Below, one piece after another: positions 15,502 through 23,823 of a stretch of 43,057 bases of DNA. The notes beneath the pieces are model-generated. The model was not told where the DNA came from, did no database searches, and was given only the letters and a program-made list of their open reading frames with translations. Both the position numbers and the translations under genes were made by a program. Within the stretch, counting starts at the first letter, position 1. Each line of letters begins with the position of its first letter. This stretch comes from DAIDHK01 sp035510695. GTDB lineage: Bacteria > Patescibacteriota > Microgenomatia > Levybacterales > UBA12049. The stretch is taken from contig DATKGO010000070.1 of assembly GCA_035510695.1 (NCBI GenBank), positions 1 to 43,057 of the forward strand, read 5' to 3'.

Positions 15502-17604
15502 ATGAAGAAACTATTTTCATTCCACGGTTTTATTCTCTTTTGTGCAGCAATAATCATTCTCCAATTCTTCCAAGTCTTCTATCTTAATCGTTTTCTTTTT
15601 TTCCACCAATACGACGCTGCTTATTGGAAAGATCGATTTGAACATTCACAATGGACACTCCCTCTTTCGCAAAGAACAATTGGTGATGACGGAATTTATA
15701 ATTACGCCGGCTATCAACTCATGCAAGGAGTAAGTATTGAGGCTACTAATGCCAATAAACCGCCTGTGGGAATTTATTTAATCGGTTTATCTATCGTACT
15801 TTTACATAATCCCACCTACTTTGCCTTTTTTAGCGGCATCGCCACGCTTTTGTGTTTTTTCTTCTTGGCCAAAATTATATTGAAGGATAGCAAATTAACT
15901 TTTGCGTTAACTGCGCTTTTTTCTCTTGAACCATTTCTCTTTTCTTATTTTACCGGCACGACACTTGATCTGGTTCAGCTCCTCTTTTTATTATTCAATG
16001 TTCTCATGCTCTATTTGGCTGTCGAAAAAAATAATAAGTGGCAAATTATATTTTTTATAATCCTAAGCGGTATCAGTTTAGGCTTTTTTACGGAAACTAA
16101 ACCGCCGCTTTTACTGCCCATTGTCCTATCACTCGAGCTCATCTATCTGCTAATGAGAAAAAAATATACTTTGACTGCAATTTTTCTTGTTTTCTTAGCA
16201 ATTGGGGTATTGCTGCCTTATTTCCGCTATTTTGAACTCGGACACAATTTACGGGATTTAATTAAACTGCATAAATACATGGCGTCCGTCTATTACAGCG
16301 GCCATAATGCTCTTCATTGGTCAGCTATCTGGCAATCGCTTTTAACCGGCTATTTCCCCGATGTCGTGACGGGTAAACTTTCCCAAATTGGCCAATGGTG
16401 GATTGTGTTACCAATAGTAACAATTTTGGGTATTTATCAAGCTATAAAAACTATTTTTAACAAAAATTCTATACATATAGCCAAAGGGTTAGCCGTATTT
16501 TTATTGTTAACTCTTCTAATTTATACCGTAATTCCCGCATATTATCGTTATTTGGTTTTAATTATACCCATGCTTTACATTTTTTCAGCTCAGACAATGC
16601 AACCTTGGATTACAAAATATTTAAATATTAAAAATTCTGGTATCCTACTTTTACTGGGACTTTTCTATGCAACTTGGCTACTGTTCCCATCGGTTGATAC
16701 GACATTGAATAATTTTTATTACAATTTTTCCCATCAGTATTTTCAGGATATGTATGCTGAAGATTTGGCAGCAACCAGTCAAATACAAGATACGAGACTG
16801 CAATTTCGCCAAATAGCTCAATCCGCGCTGCAAGATGCAACCATTGTTACAAGTTCTATTAAGGAAATTTCCAAAACTGTTCCTCTCTTTGGCGATAAAG
16901 GAACAGTTACCTATTCCGTTACTTATCAAACCCGCGATTTAGGATCATTCAATGAAACCAAAACCATGCATCTGGTTAAAGAAAATGGCCAATGGAGAGT
17001 AGTCTGGAATTGGAATCTTTTACTCAATCAATTTAAACCCGGTGATACGTTTAAAACAACTATTCAATATGGCAAACGTGGGACAATCTACGATGATAAA
17101 CAACATATTTTGGCTGAAGACACAACCGGTCTGGAAATTTCGGTAAATCCTGACTTAATTGATACAAAACAGGAAATGGAAATGTTAAATCTTTTACATA
17201 TTTTAAGTTTTCAGGAAAAAATGCATATCCAAAATGCCTATTTGGAAAATGCTCTTCCAAATACTTACAATCCGGTTGTCACATTCTTTACTAGACCAAC
17301 TGAAAAACAACTTGCGCAACTGAAAACTTATCCCGGTATAAAATTACAGACTGTAAATACGAGAGTTTATACAACTCCAACTTTTCTTAGCCCGATAAGT
17401 ATCCAAAACGCTCTTTATGATGAAGCTTGTACTCGGCTTTATTCAAGCACTACTTATCATGGAGTATCTGATGTAGAAAAGAAATATGACCAAACCTTGT
17501 CAGGAGCAAACGGAGGGTCAATTATTATGCTGCAAAATAATATTCCTGTCAGAACATTAATCACACGCACTGCAAAAAATGGGGGAGATATAACACTACC
17601 TTAA
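15502..17604 (+). CDS. Glycosyltransferase-like membrane protein fused to a PBP pedestal without transpeptidase
   Basis: A 700-aa fusion. Residues 1 to about 395 are polytopic with about ten helices and resemble ArnT/PMT-type (GT-C) glycosyltransferases: an acidic pair in DDGIYNYAGYQL after the first helix and a NKPPVGIYLIGL segment. From about 410 to 520 comes an NTF2-like fold as in the MecA N-terminal domain (TVTYSVTYQTRDLG, then TMHLVKENGQWRVVW). At 526 the class B PBP signature RGTIYDD...ILAED opens a dimerisation or pedestal domain. The protein ends ...YDQTLSGANGGSIIML...GGDITLP, just where PBPs continue 'DVxLTID' into the transpeptidase; no SxxK, SxN or KTG motif is present. The stop overlaps the convergent groEL stop. 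Truncation or a specialised pseudo-PBP are both possible. Confidence 0.7.
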   Translation: MKKLFSFHGFILFCAAIIILQFFQVFYLNRFLFFHQYDAAYWKDRFEHSQWTLPLSQRTIGDDGIYNYAGYQLMQGVSIEATNANKPPVGIYLIGLSIVLLHNPTYFAFFSGIATLLCFFFLAKIILKDSKLTFALTALFSLEPFLFSYFTGTTLDLVQLLFLLFNVLMLYLAVEKNNKWQIIFFIILSGISLGFFTETKPPLLLPIVLSLELIYLLMRKKYTLTAIFLVFLAIGVLLPYFRYFELGHNLRDLIKLHKYMASVYYSGHNALHWSAIWQSLLTGYFPDVVTGKLSQIGQWWIVLPIVTILGIYQAIKTIFNKNSIHIAKGLAVFLLLTLLIYTVIPAYYRYLVLIIPMLYIFSAQTMQPWITKYLNIKNSGILLLLGLFYATWLLFPSVDTTLNNFYYNFSHQYFQDMYAEDLAATSQIQDTRLQFRQIAQSALQDATIVTSSIKEISKTVPLFGDKGTVTYSVTYQTRDLGSFNETKTMHLVKENGQWRVVWNWNLLLNQFKPGDTFKTTIQYGKRGTIYDDKQHILAEDTTGLEISVNPDLIDTKQEMEMLNLLHILSFQEKMHIQNAYLENALPNTYNPVVTFFTRPTEKQLAQLKTYPGIKLQTVNTRVYTTPTFLSPISIQNALYDEACTRLYSSTTYHGVSDVEKKYDQTLSGANGGSIIMLQNNIPVRTLITRTAKNGGDITLP

Positions 17605-19253
17605 TAATCCATGCCCGGCATGCCGCCTGCAGATGGAACTGCGGGTTTAGGTTCCGGGATGTCGGTAACCAGCGCTTCTGTAGTCAAAATCATCGTAGCA
17701 ACCGACACAGCGTTTTGCACTGCAGTCCTTACAACTTTCAACGGATCAATAATTCCCTCTTTAATCATATCAACCGGTTTAGCACTGTCCGCCGATTCAA
17801 TTTCCAAAACATTAAATCCTTGACCGGTTGCGCTTACTTCTCTAGCCTTGGCAATTAATTGTCCCGCGTCCAAACCCGCATTTTTCATTAACTGAACAAA
17901 AGGAGCCTCCAACGCATTCTTCACGATTTCAAATCCAAACACTTCGTCTCTACTGACTTTTACGTTACCTAACTCTTTTTCCGACATTCTACCCGAAATG
18001 TCTAGCAAAGCTACTGCTCCGCCCGGAACAATTCCCTCTTCCAAAGCCGCTTTCGTAGCTGCCACGGCATCATTAACGCGTTCTTTCTTATCTTTTAATT
18101 CCACTTCTGTTGCTGCTCCGACATTAATAACTGCGACTCCACCGGCAAGTTTAGCCAATCTTTCTTGTAATTTTTCTTTATCAAAATCCGAAGTTGAAGC
18201 TTCAATTGCTCGTTTTATTTGACTGATTCTTGTATTAAGTTTGGCAACCTCACCTTTTCCGCCGATAATCCTGGTACTTTCTTTATCAGCCCAAACTTTA
18301 TCAGCCTTTCCGCAATCATCCACGGTTATAGAATCAAATTTTCGTCCGGTATCTTCCGAAATAACAGTTCCACCCGTGAGAATAGCTATATCTTCCAGCA
18401 TTTCTTTTCTTCGATCCCCAAATCCCGGAGCTTTAATCGCCAAGGTATTAAATGTTCCCTTCAATTTATTCAAAATTAAGGTTGCCAAAGCTTCGCCTTC
18501 AATATCATCGGCAATGATAACCAAATTTTTGGAAACTTTAACAAAACCTTCCAAGAAAGGAACCAATTCCTGAATTGAAGTAATTTTCTTATCGGTAATC
18601 AAAATATAAGGATTCTCAATTTCCGATTCCATTTTATCCGGATTGGTAACGAAATAAGATGAAGCATAACCTTTATCAAATTCCATTCCTTCTTTATATT
18701 CAATTTCCGTTGACAAACCTTTTCCTTCTTCAACCGTTACTACGCCATCCTTGCCGACTTTCTTGAGAGCTTCGGCAATCAGATTTCCTAATTGTGTATC
18801 TCCTGCGGAAATTGTTGCTACATTCGCCACATCCGACTGCTTAATGTCTTTTTTCATTTTTTTAAGCTCCGCCACGACAAAATCTCCGGCTTTCTCGAGT
18901 CCTCGACGCATAACCATCGGATTGGCTCCGGCTGTAATCATTTTAATTCCTTCGTTAACAATCGCCCGGGTAAGAACTGTGGCTGTGGTTGTCCCGTCTC
19001 CGGCGACATCAGCAGTTTTTGATGCAGCTTCTTTAACTAATTGTGCACCCATATTCTCAAACGGATCTTTCAATTCAATTTCTTTGGCAACGCTAACACC
19101 GTCATGAATGACATTAGGAGCTCCCCATTTTTTATCCAAAGCCACGTTACGGCCTTTAGGACCAAGCGTAGTGGCCACTGCATCGGCCAATTGGTCAATT
19201 CCTCTTTTTAATGCTTCTCGTGCTTCCGCACCGTATTTAATTTGTTTTGCCAT
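17601..19253 (-). CDS. groEL: Chaperonin GroEL
   Basis: A 550-aa Hsp60 that folds proteins inside a double ring with GroES. Family motifs are clear: GATTTTATVLTRAI-like 'DVAGDGTTTATVLTRAI' for ATP binding, 'KAPGFGDRRKEMLEDIAILTGG' and the Gly/Met C-terminus 'AGGMPGMDY'. The order groES-groEL, 14 nt apart, is standard. No Shine-Dalgarno sequence precedes the ATG. Its stop codon overlaps that of the convergent fusion gene by 3 nt, leaving no room for a dedicated terminator. Confidence 0.98.
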   Translation of the reverse strand: MAKQIKYGAEAREALKRGIDQLADAVATTLGPKGRNVALDKKWGAPNVIHDGVSVAKEIELKDPFENMGAQLVKEAASKTADVAGDGTTTATVLTRAIVNEGIKMITAGANPMVMRRGLEKAGDFVVAELKKMKKDIKQSDVANVATISAGDTQLGNLIAEALKKVGKDGVVTVEEGKGLSTEIEYKEGMEFDKGYASSYFVTNPDKMESEIENPYILITDKKITSIQELVPFLEGFVKVSKNLVIIADDIEGEALATLILNKLKGTFNTLAIKAPGFGDRRKEMLEDIAILTGGTVISEDTGRKFDSITVDDCGKADKVWADKESTRIIGGKGEVAKLNTRISQIKRAIEASTSDFDKEKLQERLAKLAGGVAVINVGAATEVELKDKKERVNDAVAATKAALEEGIVPGGAVALLDISGRMSEKELGNVKVSRDEVFGFEIVKNALEAPFVQLMKNAGLDAGQLIAKAREVSATGQGFNVLEIESADSAKPVDMIKEGIIDPLKVVRTAVQNAVSVATMILTTEALVTDIPEPKPAVPSAGGMPGMDY

Positions 19254-19267
19254 ATGTAATTATTAAT

Positions 19268-19567
19268 TTATTCAACTATTGCCAATATCTCGTCCTCTTT
19301 TACAATCATCCATTCTTCATTCTCAACTTTAACTTCATTTCCGCCCCATTTTTTATACATCACTTTCTGTCCTTTTTTAACAGTCATTGGACGTACTTCA
19401 CCTTTTGGCCCAACGTGACCGCTACCAACGGCCATCACTTCACCGATTTGTGGTTTTTCCTTGGCACTGTCAGGAAGAATAATACCGCCGGCAGTTTTGG
19501 TCTCTGCCTGCAATGGTCTAATTAAAACATTATCAAAAAGTGGTGTAATCTTACTTTTACTTGCCAT
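19268..19567 (-). CDS. groES: Co-chaperonin GroES
   Basis: A 99-aa Hsp10 with the usual order: 'PLFDNVLIRPLQAETKTAGGIILPDSAKEKPQIGEVMAVGSG' including the mobile loop, then 'VKKGQKVMYKKWGGNEVKVENEEWMIVKEDEILAIVE'. It caps the GroEL ring. It is the first gene of the groES-groEL operon and is driven by a strong sigma70-type promoter 49 nt upstream. No CIRCE operator for HrcA is visible in the leader. Confidence 0.97.
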   Translation of the reverse strand: MASKSKITPLFDNVLIRPLQAETKTAGGIILPDSAKEKPQIGEVMAVGSGHVGPKGEVRPMTVKKGQKVMYKKWGGNEVKVENEEWMIVKEDEILAIVE

Positions 19568-19615
19568 ATTAATCTTTTAACCTAAAAACTCGCAATCGCG
19601 ATGTTTGTCTGCTAA

Positions 19616-19644
19616 TTTATACAATACATGTGTTTTCTTGTCAA
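19616..19644 (-). promoter_or_regulatory. groES-groEL promoter
   Basis: Minus strand: perfect -35 TTGACA (19639-19644), a 17-bp spacer and -10 TATAAA (19616-19621). The leader is about 42 nt and contains TCGC-AATC-GCGA, a short palindrome that could be an operator. No CIRCE element. Confidence 0.75.
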
Positions 19645-19673
19645 TAGCCTATAGTAAAATCGCCCAGATTCAT

Positions 19674-19726
19674 TGAACTTGACACATATGAACTTGACAC
19701 ATCTATTCATCTTCTATACGATGAAT
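19674..19726 (+). promoter_or_regulatory. Cohesin-gene promoter with duplicated -35 unit and palindrome
   Basis: A 15-bp unit TGAACTTGACACAT(A/C) is repeated in tandem (19674-19688 and 19689-19703), each with TTGACA. The second TTGACA (19694-19699) is 17 bp from TACGAT (19717-19722). A perfect 7-bp inverted repeat ATTCATC/GATGAAT (19705-19711 and 19720-19726) straddles the -10, suiting a repressor site. Confidence 0.55.
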
Positions 19727-19755
19727 ATAACTGCTTAAATTGCAGCTAAAATTAT

Positions 19756-20604
19756 ATGGGGACACTAAGTGTTAAACGCCTACTGCTGATCGGCTTTATT
19801 GTTGTTTTACTCCTTGCCATTCCGGCCACCTTATATATTTTGAAACAGCAATCCAATACCCAAAGCCATGCCGTAAAATCAACCAATCTTTCATTTACAC
19901 CTACTTCTTCACCTACTTCACCCATTAATGCTAATGTCGGAGATTCAATTCCACTTACTGTTTATGTTGATCCCGTACAAAATTCCGTCACTTTTTTACA
20001 ACTTGAAATCGATTATGATCCTTCTGTGTTGCAGGTAGATCAATCAAGTTTTAAAGTAAATAATAGTACGTTCCCGACCATAATTAGCGGTCCAACTTTT
20101 TCCAGCGGAAAAATTACGGCTCAAATATCTACCGGAGCTAATCCTACAAGTGCCTTAACTAAAGCTGCGGCAGCGGCAACGATTAACTTTACTGCCCTGG
20201 CTCCTACCAGTTCCGGCCAGCCTACAGAAATAAAATATAATACGGCCTTAGGATCAAATAACGCATCAAATACAGTAGTTCTCTCAGCCGGCAGCTCGGA
20301 TACGGCAAGTGAAAATGTTCTGTCCACTGCAACTTCTGCCTATATAGCTATCGGCGGTGGTACTCCCACCGACACGCCTACACCAACTGTCGCTGTTGCA
20401 GTAGCAACGCCTACACCTGCTTCGTCTAGCGGCGTTCTAGAGGCTCCCACCGATACGCCAACTGAAACGCCAACCGACACGCTTACACCTATTATACCGA
20501 CAAATACCATCGCACCTACCGGATCAACCGAGGTCACATTTGGGGTTGGGGCTGTCTTAACCGTAGTAACCGTAGTCGGAGGCATTCTATTCTTCGTGTT
20601 ATAA
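19756..20604 (+). CDS. Secreted cohesin-domain surface protein
   Basis: A 282-aa envelope protein. A basic N-terminus and helix (residues 5-27) form a signal anchor. Residues about 50-195 make a cohesin-like beta domain (VGDSIPLTVYVDPVQNSVTFLQLEIDYDPSVLQVD, then TLSGQ-like 'AAAATINFTALAPTSSGQPTEI'). A Thr/Pro-rich stalk of PTDTPT-type repeats (about 203-250) follows, and a C-terminal hydrophobic helix. IAPTG (252-256) directly before that helix resembles the LAxTG signal of class E sortases, and a sortase is encoded at 37351; however, the protein ends in the hydrophobic segment without basic residues. The partner of the cohesin domain is unknown. Confidence 0.8.
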   Translation: MGTLSVKRLLLIGFIVVLLLAIPATLYILKQQSNTQSHAVKSTNLSFTPTSSPTSPINANVGDSIPLTVYVDPVQNSVTFLQLEIDYDPSVLQVDQSSFKVNNSTFPTIISGPTFSSGKITAQISTGANPTSALTKAAAAATINFTALAPTSSGQPTEIKYNTALGSNNASNTVVLSAGSSDTASENVLSTATSAYIAIGGGTPTDTPTPTVAVAVATPTPASSSGVLEAPTDTPTETPTDTLTPIIPTNTIAPTGSTEVTFGVGAVLTVVTVVGGILFFVL

Positions 20605-20685
20605 AGTTCATAATGTCCATAAAGTTTATAAAGTAATGCCCTACGACTTTATGAACATTCAACTTTATAACTTTACAAACTTCGT
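20605..20685. terminator. Imperfect inverted repeats between convergent genes
   Basis: Several copies of related words (AAAGTTCATAA, AAAGTTTATAAAGT, ACTTTATGAACATT, ACTTTATAACTTT) form imperfect inverted repeats between the cohesin gene and lepA. They may fold in both transcripts and act as a bidirectional end signal. There is no GC-rich stem with a T-run. Confidence 0.35.
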
Positions 20686-22491
20686 CTACTTGCTTTCCAT
20701 CAACTTAAATAAGGCTTCCTGAGGTAAATATACTTTTCCGCTGGAAAGCATTCGCTTCTTACCTTTTTTCTGCGCTTCCAACAATTTATCTTTTCGCGTT
20801 CTGTCTCCGCCTGACATTTTCGCCAATACATCTTTTCTAAACGGCGGGATTTCTTCCCGGGCTACAATATTTCCACTAACTACTGACTGAATAATTTGTC
20901 GGAATTGCTGGCGGGGCAATGAGTCTTTCAGCTTTTCCGCTTTTTGCCGGGCAACATAAAGAGCATCTTCGCGATAGGCTAACTCGGATAAGACATCAAT
21001 GGTATTATCGTTAATTTTAACGTCAACCTGTACCAAATCCGCAGTTTTATAATCCGAAACTTCATAATCAAGACTGGCGTAACCTGAAGAAATCGATTTT
21101 AATTCCGCTGATAATCCACGGATAAACATACTGTACGGCAACTCATAAGTTAGAGTTGCATAGGTATCGTGATACTGCAAATCAATCATTGTTCCTTTAT
21201 GTTTTTGACAAGCTGTCATCACATTTCCGACATATTCCATGGGTACATAAACGGTCAACAGCATATACGGCTCTTTCATTTGCCCGTCACTCGTCTTTTC
21301 ATATACTACTTGCGGCATAGTTAATAATAATTCCAAACCAAATTCCTGTTGCAAGCGTTCTTTGACGATTTCGGCATGCAACAACCCCAGAAAACCAACC
21401 CGAAAACCGCTGCCTAAATAAGCCGAATATTCTTCAGTGTAGGTTAAAGCTGTATCGTTAAGAGACAGTTTACCCAATGACTCGCGTAGTTTGGCGAACT
21501 CTCCCGCGTCTCTGGGAAACATACCGAAAAACACCATGGGTTTGGGCAAAACATACCCCGCCAAAGGTTCAACTCGATTCCCTTCTTCGTCCTCCGCAAA
21601 CTTTGAACTTTGAACTTTGAACTTTGAACTTATTATGGTGTCTCCGACTCTTCCCTGTCGAATGTCTTTAATGTTGGTAATAACGTAGCCGATTTCTCCG
21701 GCCGATAAACTTGTTTTCGGCTGCAAAAAGGGAGAGAATGTCCCAACTTCCGTAATCAAAGTCTTAATATTATTTTGAAAAAGCTGAATAGAATCACCAA
21801 TCTTCATCCCGCCATCAATTAACCGAATATAAAGAACCACTCCACGGTATTCGTCGTAAACTGCATCAAAAATTAAGGCACGTAAAGGTTTTTTTTCATC
21901 TCCAATGGGGAAAGGAATTTTTTCGATAATTCGTTCTAACAGCTTATCAACGTTTTCCCCGGTTTTAGCGGAAATAAACAGTATTTCCTGTGCGTCAAAT
22001 CCAAATACCGAAACTAATTCTTTCACTACCGCTTCTGTTTGCGCATTTGGTAAATCAATTTTATTGATTACGGGGATCATCGCCAAATTTTGTTCTTTTG
22101 CTTCGTAATAATGAGCCACTGTTTGAGCTTGAATTCCTTGGGTGGCATCAACTAATAAAATTGCTCCATCACAGGCAGCCAAAGTTCTGGATACTTCATA
22201 AGAAAAATCCACATGCCCGGGAGTATCAATCAAATTCAAAATGTATTCTGAATCTTCATTATTCATAATTCTTGATTCATTATTCTGCATGCGGTAACGC
22301 ATGCGTACAGGTGCCAATTTAATTGTGATTCCGCGTTTTTTGCTGATTATGTTTTGATCGAGAAACTGTTCTCCTAATTTATCTTTGGCGATTGTTTGAG
22401 TCTGTTCCAAAAATCTGTCCGATAATGTTGACTTACCGTGATCAACGTGAGCGATGATAGCAAAATTACGGATGTGCTGTTGTAAAGTCAT
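20686..22491 (-). CDS. lepA: Elongation factor 4 (LepA)
   Basis: A 601-aa translational GTPase that acts on the ribosome. I start at ATG 22491 (MTLQQHIRNFAIIAHVDHGKST), since TATAAT ends 7 nt before it and the family begins there. G1 AHVDHGKS, G3 DTPGHVDF and G4 NKID are intact. The C-terminal LepA-specific domain ends 'GDRTRKDKLLEAQKKGKKRM...GKVYLPQEALFKLM', as in the family. Two stretches are foreign to the family: RMQNNESRIMNNEDS just before LNLIDTPG, and SSKFKVQSSKF in domain 2, both encoded by short repeats in phase. The gene is divergent from the cyclophilin gene and shares a palindromic promoter with it. Confidence 0.96.
   Translation of the reverse strand: MTLQQHIRNFAIIAHVDHGKSTLSDRFLEQTQTIAKDKLGEQFLDQNIISKKRGITIKLAPVRMRYRMQNNESRIMNNEDSEYILNLIDTPGHVDFSYEVSRTLAACDGAILLVDATQGIQAQTVAHYYEAKEQNLAMIPVINKIDLPNAQTEAVVKELVSVFGFDAQEILFISAKTGENVDKLLERIIEKIPFPIGDEKKPLRALIFDAVYDEYRGVVLYIRLIDGGMKIGDSIQLFQNNIKTLITEVGTFSPFLQPKTSLSAGEIGYVITNIKDIRQGRVGDTIISSKFKVQSSKFAEDEEGNRVEPLAGYVLPKPMVFFGMFPRDAGEFAKLRESLGKLSLNDTALTYTEEYSAYLGSGFRVGFLGLLHAEIVKERLQQEFGLELLLTMPQVVYEKTSDGQMKEPYMLLTVYVPMEYVGNVMTACQKHKGTMIDLQYHDTYATLTYELPYSMFIRGLSAELKSISSGYASLDYEVSDYKTADLVQVDVKINDNTIDVLSELAYREDALYVARQKAEKLKDSLPRQQFRQIIQSVVSGNIVAREEIPPFRKDVLAKMSGGDRTRKDKLLEAQKKGKKRMLSSGKVYLPQEALFKLMESK
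21601..21631. repeat. Heptanucleotide tandem repeat inside lepA
   Basis: Four exact copies of CTTTGAA (21601-21628) plus CTT. Because 7 is not a multiple of 3, the array reads through all phases and encodes SSKFKVQSSKF on the minus strand; three units keep frame. A change by one or two units would break lepA. Confidence 0.9.
22256..22304. repeat. Repeat insertion inside lepA with hairpin
   Basis: The direct repeat TTCATTATTC (22256-22265 and 22276-22285) is followed by an inverted repeat GCATGCG-GTAA-CGCATGC (22287-22304). Together they encode the extra residues between the GITIK switch region and LNLIDTPG. Confidence 0.7.
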
Positions 22492-22498
22492 GCCTAAC

Positions 22499-22517
22499 AT
22501 TATACAATACATTGTAT
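22499..22517. promoter_or_regulatory. Symmetric divergent leaderless promoter (lepA / cyclophilin)
   Basis: ATACAAT-AC-ATTGTAT (22502-22517) is a palindrome. It carries the minus-strand -10 TATAAT (22499-22504) and plus-strand -10 TACAAT (22503-22508), each exactly 7 nt from its ATG (22491 and 22516). Only 24 nt separate the genes, so RNA polymerases must compete. Confidence 0.6.
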
Positions 22518-23223
22518 GCAAAAACTGCAAGTGTTTTTTAGCATTACATTATTAATACTTATAATTGGCATAGTTATAGTTTCTCAAACGTCACAAAAAA
22601 TGAGCACAAATGTCTCTATAACTCCTACAATCGATATGAGTCAACCGTTTCAGCTTATCCAGCCTTCTCAACAAGTACAATCGGCTCAAACGCAACAAAC
22701 ACAGCAACCACAGACAAATAATAACTTGCCAACGCCCACGGCCGAAGTAACTCAGCCTCCTCCTCCCGCCAGTGTTTCGGCAATTATTAAAACCAGCAAA
22801 GGCGATATTGATATTACGCTTTACGGCAGTGAGGCGCCGAATACTGTGAATAATTTTATAACGAAAGCAAATAGCAATTTTTACAATAATTTAACTTTTC
22901 ATCGAGTTGAAGATTGGGTGGTACAAGGCGGTGATCCGAATGGTGATGGTACAGGAGGGGGACAAATGCCGGCAGAACAAACCAGCAAACCGTTTGTGAC
23001 AGGTTCCATAGGCATCGCACGTGGTTCCGATCCGAAAATTAATAACGCGTCTCAGTTTTTCATCACCAAATCGGATGCCAGCTGGCTGAATGGTCAATAT
23101 ACTAATTTTGGTATGGTCACAAGCGGCATGGATGTAGTTAATAAATTGCAAATCGGTGATAAAATTTTAGGCATAACGATAAACTTGACTCAAACCGAAG
23201 GCGGCTTGACTGAAAGTCCGTAA
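22516..23223 (+). CDS. Membrane-anchored cyclophilin-type peptidyl-prolyl isomerase
   Basis: A 235-aa protein. An N-terminal helix (5-25) anchors it or serves as signal; a Gln/Thr/Pro-rich linker (about 40-88) follows; and residues 90-235 are a cyclophilin. Key segments are FHRVEDWVVQGGDPNGDGTGGG (with the catalytic-type Arg), SQFFITKSDASWLNGQYTNFGMV and a truncated end typical of small bacterial cyclophilins. It would assist folding of exported proteins outside the membrane. The ATG at 22516 is preceded by TACAAT at 7 nt, supporting this start. Confidence 0.9.
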   Translation: MQKLQVFFSITLLILIIGIVIVSQTSQKMSTNVSITPTIDMSQPFQLIQPSQQVQSAQTQQTQQPQTNNNLPTPTAEVTQPPPPASVSAIIKTSKGDIDITLYGSEAPNTVNNFITKANSNFYNNLTFHRVEDWVVQGGDPNGDGTGGGQMPAEQTSKPFVTGSIGIARGSDPKINNASQFFITKSDASWLNGQYTNFGMVTSGMDVVNKLQIGDKILGITINLTQTEGGLTESP

Positions 23224-23242
23224 ACAAAAAAATCAATTCCTA

Positions 23243-23271
23243 TGTCATCCTGAATTCATTTCAGGATCTTT
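23243..23271. repeat. 29-bp palindromic repeat, copy 1
   Basis: TGTCATCCTGAA, a 5-nt loop TTCAT, then TTCAGGATCTTT; the inner ATCCTGAA/TTCAGGAT pairs over 8 bp. It lies between the cyclophilin and NUDIX stop codons. Copy 2 (24497-24525) has identical arms in the opposite orientation. Confidence 0.9.
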
Positions 23272-23275
23272 ATCT

Positions 23276-23746
23276 CTAATTATTTCCCAACTTTTCCAAG
23301 GCTTTTAAAGCATAGACTTTTATATTATCCATTATTTCTTTATTTGCTTCTATGGCTTCTTTCGTAAACCATCTGCATTCCTCGCTTTTTTCCCGTTCAA
23401 CTAATTCAACAATTTTATCGGTTTTTGATTTGGCAAAATATATCAGCGTCACATGCTCATGCTTAGCATTAATTCTATTTCTATTCATAAAATAAGGAGG
23501 TATTAATTCTTTAATCCCAGCTTCATTTTGATGAAATTCCTGTAAACTGTCATCCAATACAACATCTAACCCAACTTCTTCTTTTACTTCGCGAATTGCT
23601 GCTTGATTTGGATCTTCATCAAGTTCTATATGTCCGCCGGCTCCTAACCAAATTTTATATTTGTCGTGTTTACGCAGTAATACTTTATTTTTATAAACAA
23701 TAAAAACTTCAGAGGTAAAATCTATAGTTTCATGTATATGCGGCAT
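23276..23746 (-). CDS. NUDIX hydrolase
   Basis: A 156-aa pyrophosphohydrolase. A perfect Nudix box GX5EX7REUXEEXGU occupies residues 38-60 (GGHIELDEDPNQAAIREVKEEVGL). The fold begins with strands SEVFIVYKNKVLLRKHDKYKIW. The substrate (nucleotide diphosphate derivative, house-cleaning or signalling) cannot be told from sequence. TATACT (23753-23758) ends 6 nt before the ATG. The gene diverges from the HAD gene, and the pair is bracketed by two copies of a palindromic repeat, suggesting it moved or was acquired as a unit. Confidence 0.9.
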   Translation of the reverse strand: MPHIHETIDFTSEVFIVYKNKVLLRKHDKYKIWLGAGGHIELDEDPNQAAIREVKEEVGLDVVLDDSLQEFHQNEAGIKELIPPYFMNRNRINAKHEHVTLIYFAKSKTDKIVELVEREKSEECRWFTKEAIEANKEIMDNIKVYALKALEKLGNN

Positions 23747-23752
23747 AAGCAG

Positions 23753-23758
23753 AGTATA
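23753..23758 (-). promoter_or_regulatory. -10 box of the NUDIX gene (leaderless)
   Basis: TATACT on the minus strand, 6 nt from the ATG, with TTGTAT about 17 bp upstream as a possible -35. Confidence 0.45.
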
Positions 23759-23811
23759 CCCTTGTCTCTACCAAGATACAATATTTACTATCAAGTTTTG
23801 TTTAATTCTGT

Positions 23812-23817
23812 TATAAA
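23812..23817 (+). promoter_or_regulatory. -10 box of the HAD gene (leaderless)
   Basis: TATAAA, 6 nt from the ATG at 23824. No clear -35. Confidence 0.45.
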
Positions 23818-23823
23818 TTACCT

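Noticed and set aside
19568..19755. CIRCE/HrcA operator before groES
   Set aside because: The typical TTAGCACTC-N9-GAGTGCTAA is not present; only a short TCGC/GCGA palindrome is seen.
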